64,000 bases of DNA from Nissolia schottii (Eukaryota > Streptophyta > Magnoliopsida > Fabales > Fabaceae), in contig QANU01085255.1 in the NCBI GenBank assembly GCA_003254905.1, positions 529,993 through 593,992 of the forward strand, given 5' to 3'. A program made the position numbers and the translations under genes. Each line of letters starts with the position of its first letter. The stretch's first letter is position 1. Positions 60,576-64,000 of this stretch are shown piece by piece. The notes under the pieces were generated by a model, which saw only the letters and a program-made list of their open reading frames with translations, was not told where the DNA came from and did no database searches.

Positions 60576-63500
60576 ATGAAACGAGATAAAAGAAGAAAAA
60601 TATGAGCTTTTAATTTTACTCCATTATCAAATTGCCAAAAATGAGTCTGCTAGTTGCATATTATGACTTTCGCATAAAAAAAAAAAAGTTGTGACTTTCT
60701 TTACTACATAACTTAAGCCAATTTCATGTGTTGTATTTACTAATGCAACAGCTTTTTTTTTTCCATTTAACTAATTTTTTTAAGCAAAAATTGGTAATTA
60801 AAGTGACATCTTTTTATAGGAAAAAATTATAAAATATTCTAAAAATATTTGTTAAAATAAAAAAAAAAATATTTTATTGAAAAATGAAAAAGATAAAACT
60901 TAAAAACTTAGTAAAATCCTTTTTCATACTAAACCAACGGGTTAGTTCTGTATCCAAATCTTGAGAAAGATAAAATTAAAAAAAATAAAAGAACACAAAA
61001 ATTAATAATCTCTATTTCGAATATTAAGATTGTGTAAGGGACACATAACCGCATAATTGGTGTGTACGGTGGGATAAAGTATATTATTTAATCTAAACAC
61101 TTAATCTCGTTATTATGTATGTTGGAATTTACAGACTATTCTTAACAGGCTTTGAATGATTAATTTGGCAAAATTGATAACATCTTTCTACAAAAAAAAT
61201 TTAAATTTTCTTTTCTAATTATGCTTTTTCAATCTCTTTTTTTCCCCCTTCTTTTTTGTGCTGATCTCTTGTTTGTTCATCACCATGTTCAGAATACGAA
61301 AGAAAAATATAAATGAAAAATTGATAAAATAAAAATGTGCTTAAAGCCAAGCAGGACAATTTCACATTGATCACATCTGATCTATTCAACCTCACAATAA
61401 ATTTAGGTAACTTATCTAGGATTTCTGATGGCCTAATGCAGGATCTCTATGCAGAATTCCAGTTATATTGTTGAGGATCCAATCTCGCCTAGTTGGCTGG
61501 AGAGAGGGGTTTCAAAATTTAAAGCAAAAATGGGAGGAGAGTTGCTTTGTTAACTTACTTATCCTTCACCTCCATATCATTTATGAGAAATGTTTGGGAT
61601 TCATAACTTAGAACATATTAATCCTCTTAATCATTTACAATCATACACTTACTCAAAATTTTATTGACAAGTATATGGTTAAAAATATTAGTATGACTAA
61701 AAGTAAGAGTTTCAAACATCACTTCGTCATTTATATACTTATCAAAATTTGAATTCATTATATTTTGATAAATATACATATGAGATGAGTAAGAGGATAA
61801 ATAAACTAATAAAATAGATCTATTGATCATTACTCCACGTTAAGTAATCTCACTTTGCCTAACACATATCTTATCCCCAAGTTAATTTTTCATTTTATCT
61901 GTAGTTATTAAATCGTTTTTTTCATCTGGTTGTCGAGTGCAAGGGCATACGCAATCATCAAATATGATATAGGTTTCACAATACTGAAGCACCATTGTGA
62001 TATACATTGTACATTTTTTTAAAATAATATCATTTAATTAAAAAATATCTTTTATCTAGATATACTCCCAATTTGTAGAATACTTAGATTAAATGCTCAT
62101 TGAGTATATTTAATTTGTGCTTTATAAACATATTATTAACCAATGATTACTAACACTTTGTATATTTTTTAAATACTATAAATTTAAATTATGGTTGATA
62201 ATGTTCATAAAACGCGTATTAAATGCGCTTCATGAATATCTAAGTATTTTTCTTTTGGATTTAAACTATCTTTCAGTGATATATTGATACAATAGTAAAT
62301 ATAATTTCTATCACACTCATAACTTGAAATGTCATTTAAATAAAAAAAATTGAAGGGAAAAACTTAAACATTTAATTACATTCATTAAAGCATAGAGAAT
62401 CTTTATCCGACTTCTTAATTTTAAAAATAAACTTAACCAAGTGAATAACAATAATTGAAGTTTAACCTAACTCAACTGTAAAAGATAACTCAGTTTGAAA
62501 TCGCGACATGACTGAGTGATGGAGACGATGCCTCTTATTATTTTATTATGGATAAATTATAGTAACCTCTCTAAAGGTTTAAAGCATATGGGTGACACTC
62601 CTCTAATAGTTTCGATGGGGGCACTGTTGATAAGAGCGCTTAATGACATTTTATAAATTTACAGAGGTCACAAAACAAAGTTAAAAATATAAGTGCGGAG
62701 TATAATTACATTGAATCTCAAGAGAGATTAGTAAGATTTACTCTTTCATTTTTTATTCACCTACATTTGATACCATTCAAATGGACATGCGAGTCATACA
62801 AAGTAGGGGGTTTCCATAAAAATGAATGATATATTCTTGTTTTTTTTTTTATGGTGTTTAGACCAAGTGTTAAATAGTAATATTTGTAAGAATCAAAAAT
62901 AAATTCTTACAAATATTTGAAGGCTAATATTTGTGAGGACCATATTTCAAAATTAAGAATGATGGGGACTAAAAATAAAATAAAGAAAAAAAGAGTGACC
63001 AAAACCAAATAAAATTACTTGGAGAGACCAAAATCAAAGTGATCTATATTTATAAGGGCTAAAAATAAAATAAAGCCTATTATTTTTAACTTATTAGAAC
63101 AATACCTTATTTCAATTAAACGTGAATCTTAATAATTTATTTTTATATTAAATGTATATTTTGATGATCAATCTCTGAATGAATGAGATTGTAATATTTC
63201 TTGGTTAAGATCATGGAGCATATAATTTATGCTTTGGTGTTTCTTATTTTCAAAATAACTTTAATATTTCTTATAGGAACGTTGCTCTTCTTTTAGCAAA
63301 TGTGTTTTTTAATAGTTGAACTTGCACTTTCATCTTTATGAGAGACAAAATTGCTCATCACTTATTTAATAGCTTGTTAGTATTTTTTTGTTATGAATAT
63401 TGTGAACAATAAGTTTCATAATCATATGAGAAATTAGTGCTTTAATGAATGTTTGGGAACATGCGTAGAATGATTCGTTTAATTACGTTAATAGTGAAAA

Positions 63501-63735
63501 TATCATTCAACCTTTTTTAAATATGAAACAAAGAATAAAACAATTTTTTATGCGGGTTCAATTATCCTACGAGAACAAAATGTCAATTGTAGGTTCTACC
63601 TTCGTCAATATATATATATATATATACACACTTTTTGATACATAATATAATTATATAAAATTTATAGTTATATATATCTATTTTGTCCCATTACCTAAAT
63701 TTTATGGATTTGAAATACCGTTGGAGGAAAGCATT
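60576..63735. other. AT-rich intergenic DNA
   Basis: No gene seen over 3.1 kb. A perfect hairpin is at 62879-62917 and a (TA)n microsatellite at about 63608-63625. The remainder is low-complexity AT sequence. Confidence 0.5.
62879..62917. repeat. Perfect 15-bp inverted repeat with 9-base loop
   Basis: AATATTTGTAAGAAT is followed, after CAAAAATAA, by its exact inverse, ATTCTTACAAATATT. No adjacent coding region suggests a terminator role; it may be a transposon relic or an isolated palindrome. Confidence 0.6.
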
Positions 63736-64000
63736 AGATTACTTGTAACTCAAGTACGTTATCAAAGCATGAGAAACACATGCTAAATTAGTTAGTTAAA
63801 AATTAATTAGCTGTTAAATAAATTAGTCAGTTATAATTCAGTTAGAAAGGACTTAGCTCTCTCATAGATTGTATATATAGCATAGATTACTTGTAAAGCA
63901 AACCAAGTAATGAAAGAAGCATTTTCATTCATTCAACTCTCTCAATTACCTTCTTTGTTTCCTCTGCTTCTCTCTCTCTCTCTCTCTCTCTTTTTTATAT
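63736..64000 (+). repeat. Possible LTR cut by the window edge
   Basis: Short TTAGTTAG-like repeats lead to a TATATATAG motif at about 63874, an AATGAAAGAAGCATTTTCATT stretch split over 63909-63930, and a (CT)n run at about 63970-63991. The order resembles a plant copia LTR, but the window ends before internal sequence that would confirm it. Confidence 0.35.

Overview
The window is plant nuclear DNA, AT-rich and rich in transposons. The genes are typical of a dicot, and the mix of host families and transposon types would suit a legume such as soybean; the species is inferred from pattern, not from a search. Six host genes can be read. (1) An interactor of constitutive active ROPs (ICR/RIP) coiled-coil protein on the minus strand, 2542-7036 with leader to about 9.1 kb; its first coding exon is only 20 nt. 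(2) A tetraspanin at 11349-13590, interrupted by a CACTA transposon end and an assembly N. (3) The plastid carbamoyl phosphate synthetase large subunit, 16266-20627, 3 exons. (4) A class I LBD (LOB-domain) transcription factor, 27975-29946, 2 exons. (5) A vicilin-like bicupin seed storage protein, 47995-50127, 5 exons. (6) eEF1A on the minus strand, 56633-58066, with a leader intron.

The rest is intergenic DNA packed with transposons: a 6.1 kb Ty1/copia element with both LTRs and a GTTTG target duplication (39683-45753); a 1.5 kb Mutator-like element with long inverted repeats and a 9-bp target duplication (54459-55958); two copies in opposite orientation of a hAT-like element rich in GAGTTTAC motifs (13905-14897, 37212-37957); three copies of a second small hAT-like element (9887, 20888, 58977); a CACTA terminus (11611); several MITEs; a ~285-bp tandem array containing a 44-N gap (24.9-25.6 kb); and LTR-like remnants near the right end.

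The genes have unrelated housekeeping, signalling, developmental and storage roles and do not form a pathway or cluster. The most unusual point is that three transposons of three different classes each carry a piece of a host gene: the Mutator-like element holds one exon of an EDEM-type (GH47) mannosidase gene with both splice sites, the hAT-like pair holds the 3' end of a tonoplast monosaccharide transporter gene, and the copia element holds a frameshifted piece of an ADP/ATP-carrier-like gene in its leader. No CRISPR, rRNA, tRNA or operon was seen. Gene calls rest on motif recognition and hand-checked splice sites; transposon calls rest on terminal repeats and target duplications read from the sequence.
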